Shown here piece by piece: positions 20,133-30,289 of a stretch of 64,000 bases of DNA. Under the pieces are notes generated by a model. That model saw nothing but the letters and a program-made list of their open reading frames with translations, did not search any database and had not been told where the DNA came from. The translations under genes and the position numbers were made by a program. Origin of the DNA: Malachius bipustulatus (taxonomy: Eukaryota; Arthropoda; Insecta; Coleoptera; Melyridae); assembly GCA_910589415.1 (NCBI GenBank), contig OU342633.1:12438858-12502857 (forward strand), written 5' to 3'. Each line of letters opens with the position of its first letter. The stretch's first letter is position 1.

Positions 20133-20379
20133 CTTATTTAGTGGATAAATACCGCCACATAGTTGAAAACAAAAAGACAGATTCCGCAACTATTAAAAAA
20201 AAAACAACAGGGCTGGGAAGCAATAATTAGTCAAGATTTTAATTGCCAGGCTGGGCTGATAACAACAAAAAGATCAGCTCAGCAATTAAAAAAATTTTGG
20301 GCTAAGTAAAGAGCGGGAAGTATTTTTCATAACAAATAACCATGCGAGGTTTAAGTAAAAATTTGTAACTTATTATTAT
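20133..20379 (+). pseudogene. Myb/SANT-like exon 1, tandem copy B (cut by LINE)
   Basis: Second 287-base unit, nearly identical to copy A. It is interrupted in the TTATTATTAT tract at 20,371-20,379 by the LINE, and its last bases (GGAAGAGGAAGG and onward) reappear at 26,401 after the LINE tail. It has the same A-run frame problem. Confidence 0.7.
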
Positions 20380-20769
20380 GTTACTGAAACAACTAAAAGT
20401 GCTATTGATCACATTTTTGTTAGATTTCCAAACAAACTAGACAAACGTAACTATCCAATTACTCCTATGATATTACAATGTGACACCACAGATCATTACG
20501 CGGTCATCCTGGGGATCTCTCAGATGGTGCGCATGGATACTAAATCTGTTTATGGGTCTGCTGATGGTTCATATTGTGTGGATTATATTGATTTTAATAA
20601 ATTGCGGGACGGTTTAGAAGCGGAAACCTGGAGATAGGGGTAGGAAAACTTTGGCAATTTATCTAGACTTAGCCAAGGCATTTGATACTATCTCACATGA
20701 TTTGTTGATTGAAAAACTACACAAATATGGAGTTAGGGGGATTGCGGGTGACCTTTTCAGGAGCTATTT

Positions 20770-23700
20770 CTGTGGAAAACAGTTAAAAGGTCATAAGTCA
20801 TTTTTTGCTCATTTTGAGTTATTGGTATATTTGGAATCCGAAAACTATAAGCTGTATTCCTAAAAAGGGTATATGTCTATATATGACTTGGAAGCCACAC
20901 AAAATAGGTTTTAATTTTACAGTTGTTCTAAAATCGTCATTCCATTTGGTTAAAAAGTCACATGTTCTTTTAAATTTATTCAATTTTAAACATTTCTTCA
21001 GTAAAGAAAATTTAAGTTAACATACATTTAAAAACTAACAGAAGTTTTCAAATAAAAACGTATTAAGTTAACTAAAGTCTTTCTTATTGCTTTCTTATCA
21101 ATAAAAAATGAACGCAGTTGCAAAGTTAAATGGATGTATATGAACTTATGTCCTTTTAACTATGTGTCTGTATTGTTGCCAAGGAAGTAACTAAATATAT
21201 GTCTATTTTATCAATTTTAAAATACAGAGTGCTAGACACACATGTTGACTTACGTTGTTTTTATTTAGGCATTTTTAGCAAAGAATAAGGATTATATCAT
21301 GGTGATACCTACTTCATTAACCATAACCTAGAATTTTTATATATTCAATTCATGCAAGCACAAGCAGTGTGTAATCAGTAAGTTGTTGTGTTGTGAACGA
21401 CAAGAAGTAGTGAATTAATATATAAAAACTGAAATAAAGTGCATGTGAGATAGTGTGTATCATGCCTAGAACAAGAGGAGGCTTATCAAGAACTCAAAGA
21501 ATTCTATTAAACTGTAAAAACTATAATACAAACGGTAAGTAATTTCACCCGAATCTGTTTTTAGAGGTTAGTATAACACGGAGTGTATGAATTTAATTTC
21601 CAGATAACTCAGTTTCTGGTTGCTTCAATAACAATGATTTAGAATCGAACGCAGCTTCATTGAACCAAAAAAAGAATGAAGTAGCCATAACTAAAAATAT
21701 TTATGACAATCGTGAAGCTTTATCTGTTATTGATGTGAATGCTGTAACACATGCTGATGGCGAAGCATGCTTTAGACCACCTGTTAATGACGAATGTTCA
21801 ACTTTTTTACAAGATATTCAAGCGGACGAAATTTTATTACTGCAATCTAATATTGAGATTTTGGACGATACACAATCTACAATTCCGCCTGTAAATTCCT
21901 ATGTGATTCAGGATAAGATTAGTCATGTAGTGGATAGCAATATAAATTTAGAAACTAACTATTCCGAATTACCAGAATTACATTTAAATAGTTCGATAAA
22001 TACAACAGAAACAATACAAACAACAGACAACCTAATAATTTTACATGTAATGCAAGAAATATTACCAGAAACAGAAGAAAATCCTGTCAGTAGTGCTGTT
22101 GAAGTCTTCAATGGAAAAGGTGCAACAAGTTTATTAGATGATATAGAGAATTCTGTAGAAGCTACAAAAAACAATGAAAGTGCACTACATGCAGCACATG
22201 AGGTCACCACAGAAGAAATTGAAGGAAACTCAATTGATGAAAATTATGAACTGCAATCAAACAATAACAGTGGTCAAAGTAGTGCAGATGATGAAGAAAA
22301 TAACAAACAAAGAATAAGAAAACAAAGAAATAAACCATACGCAATTCATAATGTTATTGAGCGAAAAAGAAAAAGAAACTCAGGCATGGAGTATTGCACT
22401 GCAAAAGGACAGAAAAAAAGTAAAAGAGTGATGAAACCTTTGCGTGATAATTGCAGAATGAATTGTAGGTCGTTTCTATCAGAAGATATTAGAAAAAATA
22501 TATTTCAGGAGTACTGGGCATTGGGAGATCATGACAGAAGGGTAGATTTTGTAGCAAGCTCAGTGAGAGTTCAAGAAACCCAATTAATAAGAAGAAAAAT
22601 AGACAATGGAAAACTAACTAAAAACAGAACAAACACGTACAAGTACAGCCTGAGAGCAGCAGGTGAAGATAAAGCTGTTTGTAAGACTTGCTTTTTGAAC
22701 ACTCTTGGCGAAACTGAAAAGTTTGTATCGTGTTCTGTACTAAATAAGCTTACCTCTACCAGTGGAGTTACACACCAGGATTTACGAGGTAAAATTCCGC
22801 CACCGCACAAAATACCTCAAGCAAAGATTGATGAAGTTGTATCACACATTCGATCTTTTCCGGCGTACAAAAGCCATTATTCCAGAAAACATACAAACAA
22901 AAAATACTTGTCATCAGACCTTACAATATCTAAAATGTACCTATTATATAAAGAGAAATATACTAATAACCCTGTGTCAATCACTATTTATTCCAAGGAG
23001 TTCAATAAAATGGGCCTGAAGTTTAAGAAACCAAAAAATGATACATGTTCAAAGTGTGATACTTTGAACGCTCAAAATAAATATGCATCTACAATGGAGG
23101 AGAAAACAAAATTTGAAGCAAGTTTACTCGAGCATCAGGCTACTGCTGAGAAAGCATATGCTGCGAAATCCACAGATAAAATGAAATCTGCTGAAGACAC
23201 GACCTATAAGACATACACATTTGATTTACAGCAGGTACTTCCTACGCCATATTTGAGCACAAATAAGATGTTTTATTTAAGACAGCTGTCAACGTATAAC
23301 TTGACTATACACGACTGCACAAATGGAATGTCTGGACATTTTATGTGGCCAGAAAATGTTGCGGGCAGGGGCGCCAACGAAATAGCCTCTTGTCTTTTTA
23401 GGTTTCTGATGGAAATTCCAATGGGGGTAGAGACTGCAGTATTCTATTCAGATACCTGTGGTGGTCAAAATAAGAACATAATGGTCATTTCAATGTTCCA
23501 ATGGGCAATTTACCATCATCCGACTCTGAAAATTATTGAACATAAGTTTCTTGTCCCTGGACACACACATCTTGAATGTGACGTTGATCATGCCCTTATT
23601 GAAAGAGAAAAGAAGAAATCATCTATTCAGATTCATGTCCCACGAGATTGGTATCAACTAGTTAGAAATTCCAGCAAGAGAGGTAAATTCAAAGTTTTTG

Positions 23701-24860
23701 TAATGGAACAAGATCATTTTATGAATTTTTCTTACTTAATATCTAACAAAGGGCCATTTCAAAAAAAGCCAAAGATTTTTAAACTTAAAGAAGTAGCCTG
23801 GTTAAGATTCGATGGATCAAACACGGTAAAGTATAAAAACAGTTTGGAGTCGGATGAAAATTTCAAAGAAATAAATTTCTTCAGAAAATCGCAAACTTTA
23901 TCGCATTTGGACACAATTACCTTACCCAGGCTATATGAAGGTCCCCGTGCAATAGCACAAAAGAAAAAAGAGAATCTTCTCGAAATAGTCAATCTTTTGG
24001 ATAAAGATGTTCAAGAGTACTATTTTAACCTCAAGACTGATCGAAGTGACGATACAGATCCGGATATTGACCGATACTTGTCGGAAGATGAAGATGATTA
24101 GGAGTTGAGCATCTCAATGAAGAAAATTTCGTTTATTTATTTAAGAATAGTTTATGTTGCAATGGTTATTCCTATTATTTCCTTTTATTAGAAACTAAAT
24201 ATAAAATTTTGTTAAGTTTTACATGAATCTAATTAGTGTGTTATTTTTGTTTCATTTTACTTTTTTATGTTTTGTGCTCAATAAATATATTGTCCAATAG
24301 GACAGAAATATAATAACTTTAATGGTTTTTTTATTAAATAGTATGACGAAACTTTTTTATACATAGCTCTTCATGAAAATATTAACAAGTATATGTAAGC
24401 ATATGTCCTTTTCAATCTAGGTACAGCTAAAATACCTTCAATAAGTTCAGGTATGCCTTTTTCAGCAGTTTACATACTGTAAACTTATTGCTTGCAAGTT
24501 TACTTATTCCCTTTTTGCTAAACGTATTATTACAGAAATAAAAAGTCATATACACTTGATCCCTTACTACCATTTTCAATTCTCTGCGACTGATAGTTAT
24601 GTGAACTTATATCCTTTTTTCCAATTGTACTAACTATCTTTTTTCGATAAAACAGACATAACTCTGGAATTTTGGGTACCAATAATAAAATTTTTGCGTT
24701 TTTTTATCATTGAAATTAAAGTAATGCCTAGATAAACCTATATACACCCGACATTTATTTTAAAGTACAGTTTTTAACAGTGCGAGATAAAGAAAACTTC
24801 CAAGGCTGTTTCCCATAAACTAGTCAGAAACACTTATTACCTTTCAACTGTTTACCACAG
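20770..24860 (+). mobile_element. Sola-like DNA transposon, complete, nested in the LINE
   Basis: The ends are CTGTGGAAAACAGTTAAAAG (left) and its inverted counterpart beginning CTGTGGTAAACAGTTGAAAG. The terminal inverted repeats (20,770-20,798 and 24,832-24,860) match at 26 of 29 bases. The host LINE is duplicated by exactly four bases, ATTT (20,766-20,769 and 24,861-24,864). Related CTTATGTCCTTTTAACT-like motifs recur inside both ends (near 21,143, 24,399 and 24,605) and may be transposase binding sites. The element carries one spliced transposase gene. A 4-bp target duplication fits the Sola superfamily; that label is an inference, while the boundaries are directly seen. Confidence 0.9.
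21462..24101 (+). CDS. Sola-like DDE transposase, 856 aa, one 69-base intron
   Basis: Exon 1 (21,462-21,534) starts M-P-R-T-R-G-G-L-S-R. A GTAAGT...TTCCAG intron (21,535-21,603) joins it in frame to exon 2, which runs to 24,101. The first ~230 residues are acidic, followed by a basic stretch (K-R-K-R-N) that may act as a nuclear signal. A cysteine-bearing part follows (C-K-T-C, D-T-C-S-K-C-D), consistent with zinc binding. An RNase H-like catalytic core is visible: T-F-D-L-Q-Q-V-L-P-T-P (D565), F-Y-S-D-T-C-G-G-Q-N-K-N (D641), and P-G-H-T-H-L-E-C-D-V-D-H-A-L-I-E (E691), a plausible D-76-D-50-E triad. No stops or frameshifts. AATAAA follows near 24,281. Three decayed relatives lie at 1.2, 2.2 and 51.8-53.7 kb. 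Assignment as the element's own transposase is strong; the superfamily name is tentative. Confidence 0.85.
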
Positions 24861-26364
24861 ATTTGAATGATAGATCACAGAGGGTTAAGATAAATAAAGA
24901 AATCAGTCAGCCTGGACGGGTTACTCGTGGAGTCCGCCAGGGAACGGTATTGGGACCTATTCTCTTTTTAACTTACATAAATGTACTGCTACACCTTGAC
25001 ATAAATGCAAAAATTGTCTCTTATGCAGATGATACTGTCCTGATATTTGAGGATGAAAACTGGGAACAGCTGAAGGAAAATTCCATGACAGTGTTTGCCA
25101 TCATCCAACAGTGGTTAGATAATAATTTTTTATCACTTAATATAGATAAAACAAAATTCATGTACTATAGTATTTACGGGGTTAATCTGCCAGATTTTAA
25201 GGAAATAGCTATTCATTCTCATAACTGTTTACAGGTAAATAAGATGGGATGTAGATGCACAGGAAGAATAGAGAATGTGGCCAATATAAAGTATCTCGGT
25301 GTCATAATTGATCAAAATCTCAAATGGGGTGAACATGCGGAACAACTGAATAAAAAAGTTAGAAAGCTTATACCATATTTTTACAGATTGAGAGATATTT
25401 TTCCCCTGAAAATATTAAGAATCGTATATTATGCATTGGCCGAATCTTTGTTTCGATATTGTATAACAATATGGGGTGCTACATATCCTACCAATGTTGA
25501 GAATTTAAATGTCACACAGCGTTACATTTTCAAGGTGATGTATAGAAAACCTAGGCTGTACTCTACAGAGTTACTGTATCAGGAGAGTAACTTTTTTGAT
25601 TTAAGACAGTTGTATGTCCGATCTGCTCTTATGTTTACATACAGGAACGTTGAGTTGAAGCAAACAACATTTAATATGCACTATTATACACGAAATTATG
25701 CCAATAGACATGTTCCAGTCCCATTACTGATGAGGACGACAACTCAGAGGTTTTTAGGTTATTTCGGTCCAAAATTCTATAACATCTTACCAAGCGATAT
25801 TAGGGCAATAAATAATGCTAAACTTTTTAATAAAAAAATCACTCGGTATATTTTTGAGAATACAGATGCTTTTTTGAGAATTTTAAGAATGGAATCTTAA
25901 CGGAAACTGTTGACTGATGATAGTGATATTGTATATTTGAGCTTTATGTTTCCTTATATAAGGTATTGTGCTGGATGTTTTTTTTTTTCTGCATTTGGGT
26001 ACTTTTTCCGGTTGTTTTGTTTTAATTACCTGTTTTGTAACATGCGAGCGGCTGCTTTTATTTTTTTACCAATCGATAGCTCGGGTGTTTAAAATTTTGT
26101 TTGGGTTGATTGAAAGTCAATTTTGAGATAGCTAGAATTTTTTGTGTAATTTTAATTCATAATTACGTTAATTATTGTTTGGGGACATATTCATGCTAAC
26201 CTTCAAAAATGTGAAAAATATTGATCTGTCATGTTTCCCCGGTACACACACAAGTACCTTCAATGGATACTTAGGTGTACCCAGTGTGAAAACTTTTTCA
26301 GTAAACAACACTTGTATACGATAATATGTTATGTATGCTAATATTTTAATATGTTATAAATAAA

Positions 26365-26399
<35 letters not shown>

Positions 26400-26400
<1 letters not shown>

Positions 26401-26724
26401 GGAAGAGGAAGGCAAGTACGGAGTTGAAATATCAGTTGCTTATTTAGTGGATAAATACCGCCACATAGTTGAAAACAAAAAGACAGATTCCGCAACTATT
26501 AAAAAAAAAAACAACAAGGCTGGGAAGCAATAATTAGTCAAGATTTTAATTGCCAGGCTGGGTTGATAACAACAAAAAGATCAGCTCAGCAATTAAAAAA
26601 ATTTTGGGCTAAGTAAAGAGCGGGAAGTATTTTTCATAACAAATAACCATGCGAGGTTTAAGTAAAAATTTGTAACTTATTATTATAGGAAGAGGAAGGC
26701 AAGTACAGAGTTGAAATATCAGCA
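26400..26724 (+). pseudogene. Myb/SANT-like exon 1, tandem copy C
   Basis: Third tandem unit (26,438-26,724) after the end of copy B. It codes for the same K-Y-R-H-I-V-E-N-K-K-T-D segment, with a longer A-run (hence another frame break). It ends with K-R-K-A-S-T-E-L-K-Y-Q and then continues into the true exon 2, whereas copies A and B jump back to exon 1. Confidence 0.65.
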
Positions 26725-28140
26725 ACTTTTAACTGGAGGAGGATCAGAGCCAGAAGACGATCCTGATCCAGTCATGGAATCTGTGGATACAGCTGCTCCA
26801 CATGCCGATGTGTCGCTACCCTGTCCGTGGGACTCTATGGTAATATTTCAAAAGAAATTCGAATGCAAGCTAAATTAATAATAACAGTTATGAAAAATTC
26901 AATTAATAAAATAATTTGGTTATCGATTTACGCAGATTAGAAGGAAAGCGATAATTGTGACACACTCCTGCCAGAGCATTCATATGCAGCTACAGGTAAT
27001 AAAATTGAAATTGAATCTATTTTTTTTATTAGATAAATTATTTAATAATATTATTAATATTAAAGTGCCATGGGAAGTCGTACTAATCGACATTTATTTT
27101 AGTAAGCACCGGGAAAACACCACCCAAGAGAAAAAATGAGTGGGATGGCTGCAGCATAAATATTAGTGAGTATTGCTGAGTATCTTTTTATCTACTAAAT
27201 ATTTCACTAGCCCTAAAAATCGACTGGCATTGATGGTGTCTGAAACTGTAATATACTTAGAGTGAACTCACGGTTAGTTCTTTAGACTGACCGCTAGATG
27301 TCGCTCACACTTTACACTATTTACAACACACGAAGATCCGTGTTAATTCTTGGCTTAAGAGGGGCCAACTTCCCTTCATTCGACAGCATCTTCCGGACAC
27401 TCCAGATGCAGCACACTGATGAATTCCAGTAGAACGAAACACGTGTCTGTGCTTGATTTGGTACTCTGGAAGGCTCTGCTGTTGGATAATAATGGAGTTT
27501 CAGGCACTGCCAGCATGACAACTGTTATGGGCGATGGAGTAATTCTCCGAACCCACCTAGCAGGCTAGTAAAATGCACTGTATGTGCTTTATACTCAAAA
27601 CGACCTACTTTTATTATTTATTATTATTAATTAATCGTTGAGTATACTTGCCATTTCTTCTCCTAAAAATATGTGGCTAGGTAATTAGGTATCACAATCA
27701 AAACTTAATTATTAATTCCTAATTTTATCTCGAATTTTATTTATGTATTTTGTTTTGAAAATAGAAATACAGACAAATTAAACTTTATGATTTGATTCGT
27801 TAGAAACATTATCGATTTAATATATTGAATACATTAAAACACATAAATTTATTTAATAATTTATTTTTACTTTTTCTGTAGAGAACGTACTTGAAGAGCA
27901 TCACTTCTCAGGATAGAAAAACTGAAGGAGTCTTTGAAGCAGCAAGAGGAGCTCCACAATAAAAAAATTGAGCTGGAAGAAATTAATTAGCGGACATTCA
28001 GCTATTGGAAGCCGACGCCTGCAAGAAAATGGCTTAAGTCCAACTTTTGGGAGCCATAGCTCTAAAAATAAAAAATGAAATTGAAGCAGAAAATAGGAAA
28101 ATAGCGGTCCATAGGAAAACCCATGCAAATTTTGATGCCT
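26725..28140 (+). pseudogene. Myb/SANT-like gene, downstream exons
   Basis: Exon 2 continues Q-L-L-T-G-G-G-S-E-P-E-D-D-P-D-P-V-M-E-S-V-D, a T-G-G-G segment found after the Myb/SANT domain in this family. A further exon near 26,940-26,996 (T-L-L-P-E-H-S-Y-A-A-T, GTAATA donor) and one at about 27,102-27,150 (T-G-K-T-P-P-K-R-K) follow. Between 27,880 and 28,120 the sequence codes for a broken C-terminal coiled coil (I-E-K-L-K-E-S-L-K-Q-Q-E-E-L-H-N-K-K-I-E-L-E-E-I). Several stops show the gene is dead. It could have been a host gene or a transposon-borne Myb-like partner; I cannot decide. Confidence 0.5.
27401..27470 (+). ncRNA. Hammerhead ribozyme (type I), well formed
   Basis: All parts are visible. 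The catalytic core CTGATGA is at 27,416-27,422 and GAAA at 27,436-27,439. Stem II is TTC/GAA with a 5-base loop; the first pair is A-C where G-C is usual. Stem III is ACA/TGT with a 2-base loop and ends in GTC, with the cleavage base C27447. Stem I is a perfect AGCACA/TGTGCT (27,410-27,415 with 27,448-27,453), then an asymmetric internal loop, then an outer stem TCCAGA/TCTGGA (27,401-27,406 with 27,465-27,470). The internal loops are of the kind that make tertiary contacts in natural hammerheads. It lies in a presumed intron of the broken Myb/SANT gene. Predicted self-cleavage is after C27447. Confidence 0.8.
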
Positions 28141-28469
28141 AATTGTAATCTAATTTTCCACACTAAATAACATTTTTAACTAGACTAGTCTATGCTGTTC
28201 TTGAATGTTGCAAAAACAATAGTTTTTTTAAAGTTTACTTATTAGCATTTAAAAGCCCTGGCTTACCATATGGTAACAAAATTTTTTTCTAAAAGTGGTG
28301 ATGAAAAAAAACCAGTAAATATGAATTTAGTAGAAGCCTTAAAGATAGTTTACCACATTTTTTTACCACTGTTTCAAAAATAAATTAATTCGGGCTAATA
28401 TGGGTTGTTTTTTGTCTCTCCAGTAAAGTAGCAATTTTGTATATACGAGGTATCACATCTTAATCATCG

Positions 28470-29110
28470 ATTTACAGTCTTGCCGATGACAGTACTCATG
28501 TATCATCTTACACCCTAGATGCGCGAACATCAGCCATCAACGCACATTTTCACAGAGAGCAAGAAATTTCAATACTCAACAATTAACGAAAGAGATTCTA
28601 GCTTGAGGCGACATAAATGAAGTTCAATTTAAAAAAACAATCCTTGGAGTACTGTTCACATGTTTGGAGCTCAGCTCCTAAACATACGCTGAAATTACTT
28701 GCTCCGTCAAGAAAAGGGTTATCCACTTGGATAACTTATAGGGGACCCGACTTTGACTGAAAATCTAGATATTCTTGAACACGCAACACGAAAATAGGTA
28801 GCGGACCTGGGCCTTTTTTTATCCATATTTCAAAAGACGTGGCTCGTTTGATCACACCTAGAACGAGGCCGGACAGAAGTACACGTCAGGCCGCAATAGA
28901 TCATCCTTATCAGGTGCAGCTTGTTACACCTCTCACCACTTTATTTCAGAGTTCTTTCATGTATCGAATCGCATCACTTTGGAATAGCCGTCCAAGAGGT
29001 GTGTTTCCCGAGGAATACAACCTGCAACGATTCAAATTCTGCGTGAATCGATATCTCCGCACATGCACGGCTTCCAGAGCGTCATAGGGATTATCCTGCA
29101 GTGAAGTATT
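28470..29110 (+). pseudogene. LINE RT fragment, same family as 3880-4380
   Basis: Starts with S-L-A-D-D-S-T-H-V-S, a mutated Y-A-D-D (RT motif C) with following D-S-T. It continues through a frame-shifted middle (G-D-P-T-L-T-E-N-L-D-I-L-E-H-A-T-R). It ends with the open stretch 28,839-29,087, which codes for R-S-T-R-Q-A-A-I-D-H...S-F-M-Y-R-I-A-S-L-W-N-S-R-P...Y-N-L-Q-R-F-K-F-C-V-N-R-Y-L. The 3' end matches that of the minus-strand fragment at 3.9 kb. Internally damaged and 5'-truncated. Confidence 0.75.
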
Positions 29111-29141
29111 TTCAATTATAAAAAAACTCAACGAAGTTAAC

Positions 29142-29348
29142 ATGCCTACCCCACCTATACCCATTTCACAACCCGAGATAAATCCAATTTGTCAGAGAAT
29201 ATCTGAAATTTTGACGACGATGCCTACCAGGGGGAGGACGGAGTTGGAGATAGAGCTTTTGCAATTGGCATTTGATCGTGGAAAAAATTATTTTAAAAAA
29301 GCTTCTAAATCAAATAAATGTTTACATGTTACTGTTTCTATTTTTTAA
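29142..29348 (+). pseudogene. Possible BESS-like protein end
   Basis: A 68-residue frame has I-S-E-I-L-T-T-M-P-T-R-G-R-T-E-L-E-I-E-L-L-Q-L-A-F, which loosely resembles the C-terminal BESS motif of MADF-BESS transcription factors. No MADF domain is nearby (one fragment lies at 59.8 kb). It is weak and could be fortuitous. Confidence 0.2.
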
Positions 29349-29349
29349 T

Positions 29350-30280
29350 TCATACAAAATATTTTTTGTATAATTATTATTCTATTTGTTCCACTGACAT
29401 TTAATAGCGCCATCAAACAGAAAATAGTTTTCAGTTCGGCTGTCCCAAAAAAAAACACAGAAAGTGACATTTTTTTCAATTCTGGGTAGATGCGTTATAT
29501 GAACATGCTGTGTTTTGATTTACCTTTCTGTCGGGGTTCCACAGCCATATCATTGTAAATTTCACAGATGTAGCTCCGTCTAAAGCACAGTAACTGGCAT
29601 TTTCAATGCAACTTACCAACTTAAAACACAGTAAATGAAAAATGTTCGGCTAAAACACAGTGGTAGATACTGTGTTATTACACGGTAATGACTAATTAAT
29701 AGCGTATTCCGTTTTGTTACCAAACTCACCAAGTAATAAGTTACAGCTTTAAGCAATGAGATTTCCCGTTGCGGAACACGACACGGTAACTTATTAATTT
29801 TGACGTGATGAACAGAAATCGAAAACATAATTTGAAGTTATGTTTATTTGGCGAACATAGATATAACAGTAGTTTTATTGTTATATCTATGTTGGGCGGC
29901 TAGATATTATAATCTACTTGGCTCCCTGACATCCGCAAGGTCAAACGAGGTGCGCGCTGAAGTTATATCCGTTTGTTGTTTTCACCCAACGGTTATTCGC
30001 TATTATACTGTTAGGGTGTTTTAAAAAAAATTGCAAGGATTATGACTTTGAAACGATTTCTGTTTATTTTACGCCACTTGCCCCTAAACGACAATTCAAA
30101 TATGCCTGCACGAGTTGCAAGCGAGTACGATAAATAAATAAAGGAATGAATGTAGGTCGTATGAGTATAAGTATAAAGCACATAAAGTGCAATCACTAGC
30201 CTGGTAAATGGGGTCGGAGTATTCCCTCCATCGCCCTAACATTTATCATATTGGTAGAGACCAAACTCCCAAAATCAAGA
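29350..30280. other. Gene-free stretch with repeated CACAGTA motifs and a perfect hairpin
   Basis: Between 29,440 and 29,690 AAACACAG-type words occur at least five times in both orientations (for instance near 29,452, 29,510, 29,587, 29,625 and 29,657). At 29,854-29,893 a perfect 15-bp hairpin (AACATAGATATAACA and its complement, 10-base loop) is followed seven bases later by CTAG. No coding sequence was recognised. Confidence 0.4.
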
Positions 30281-30289
30281 GAGCTTCCA

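Larger units (their letters stand above)
20380..25900 (+). pseudogene. LINE ORF2 (endonuclease/RT) relic, interrupted
   Basis: The 20,380-20,625 piece reads T-T-K-S-A-I-D-H-I-F-V...T-T-D-H-Y-A-V-I-L, the end of the APE endonuclease. An internal deletion then joins it to T-L-A-I-Y-L-D-L-A-K-A-F-D-T-I-S-H (RT motif A), up to 20,769. After the nested transposon the frame resumes with N-D-R-S-Q-R-V-K-I, R-Q-G-T-V-L-G-P-I-L-F (motif B) and S-Y-A-D-D-T-V-L-I-F (motif C), and continues to a stop at 25,898-25,900 with the usual C-terminal domain. Removing the transposon and one ATTT restores S-Y-L-N-D across the junction. The RT part downstream is still open for 345 codons. Confidence 0.9.
20380..26399 (+). 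mobile_element. 5'-truncated LINE with (ATT)n tail, split by a DNA transposon
   Basis: The LINE starts in its endonuclease region at 20,380 and resumes at 24,861 after a 4091-bp transposon. It ends in about twelve ATT units (26,364-26,399) that abut the resumed Myb/SANT unit. Excluding the nested element the LINE measures about 1.9 kb. Its target was a TTATTATTAT tract, so the target duplication cannot be told from the tail. It is related to, but diverged from, the intact LINE at 60-63.9 kb. Confidence 0.85.
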
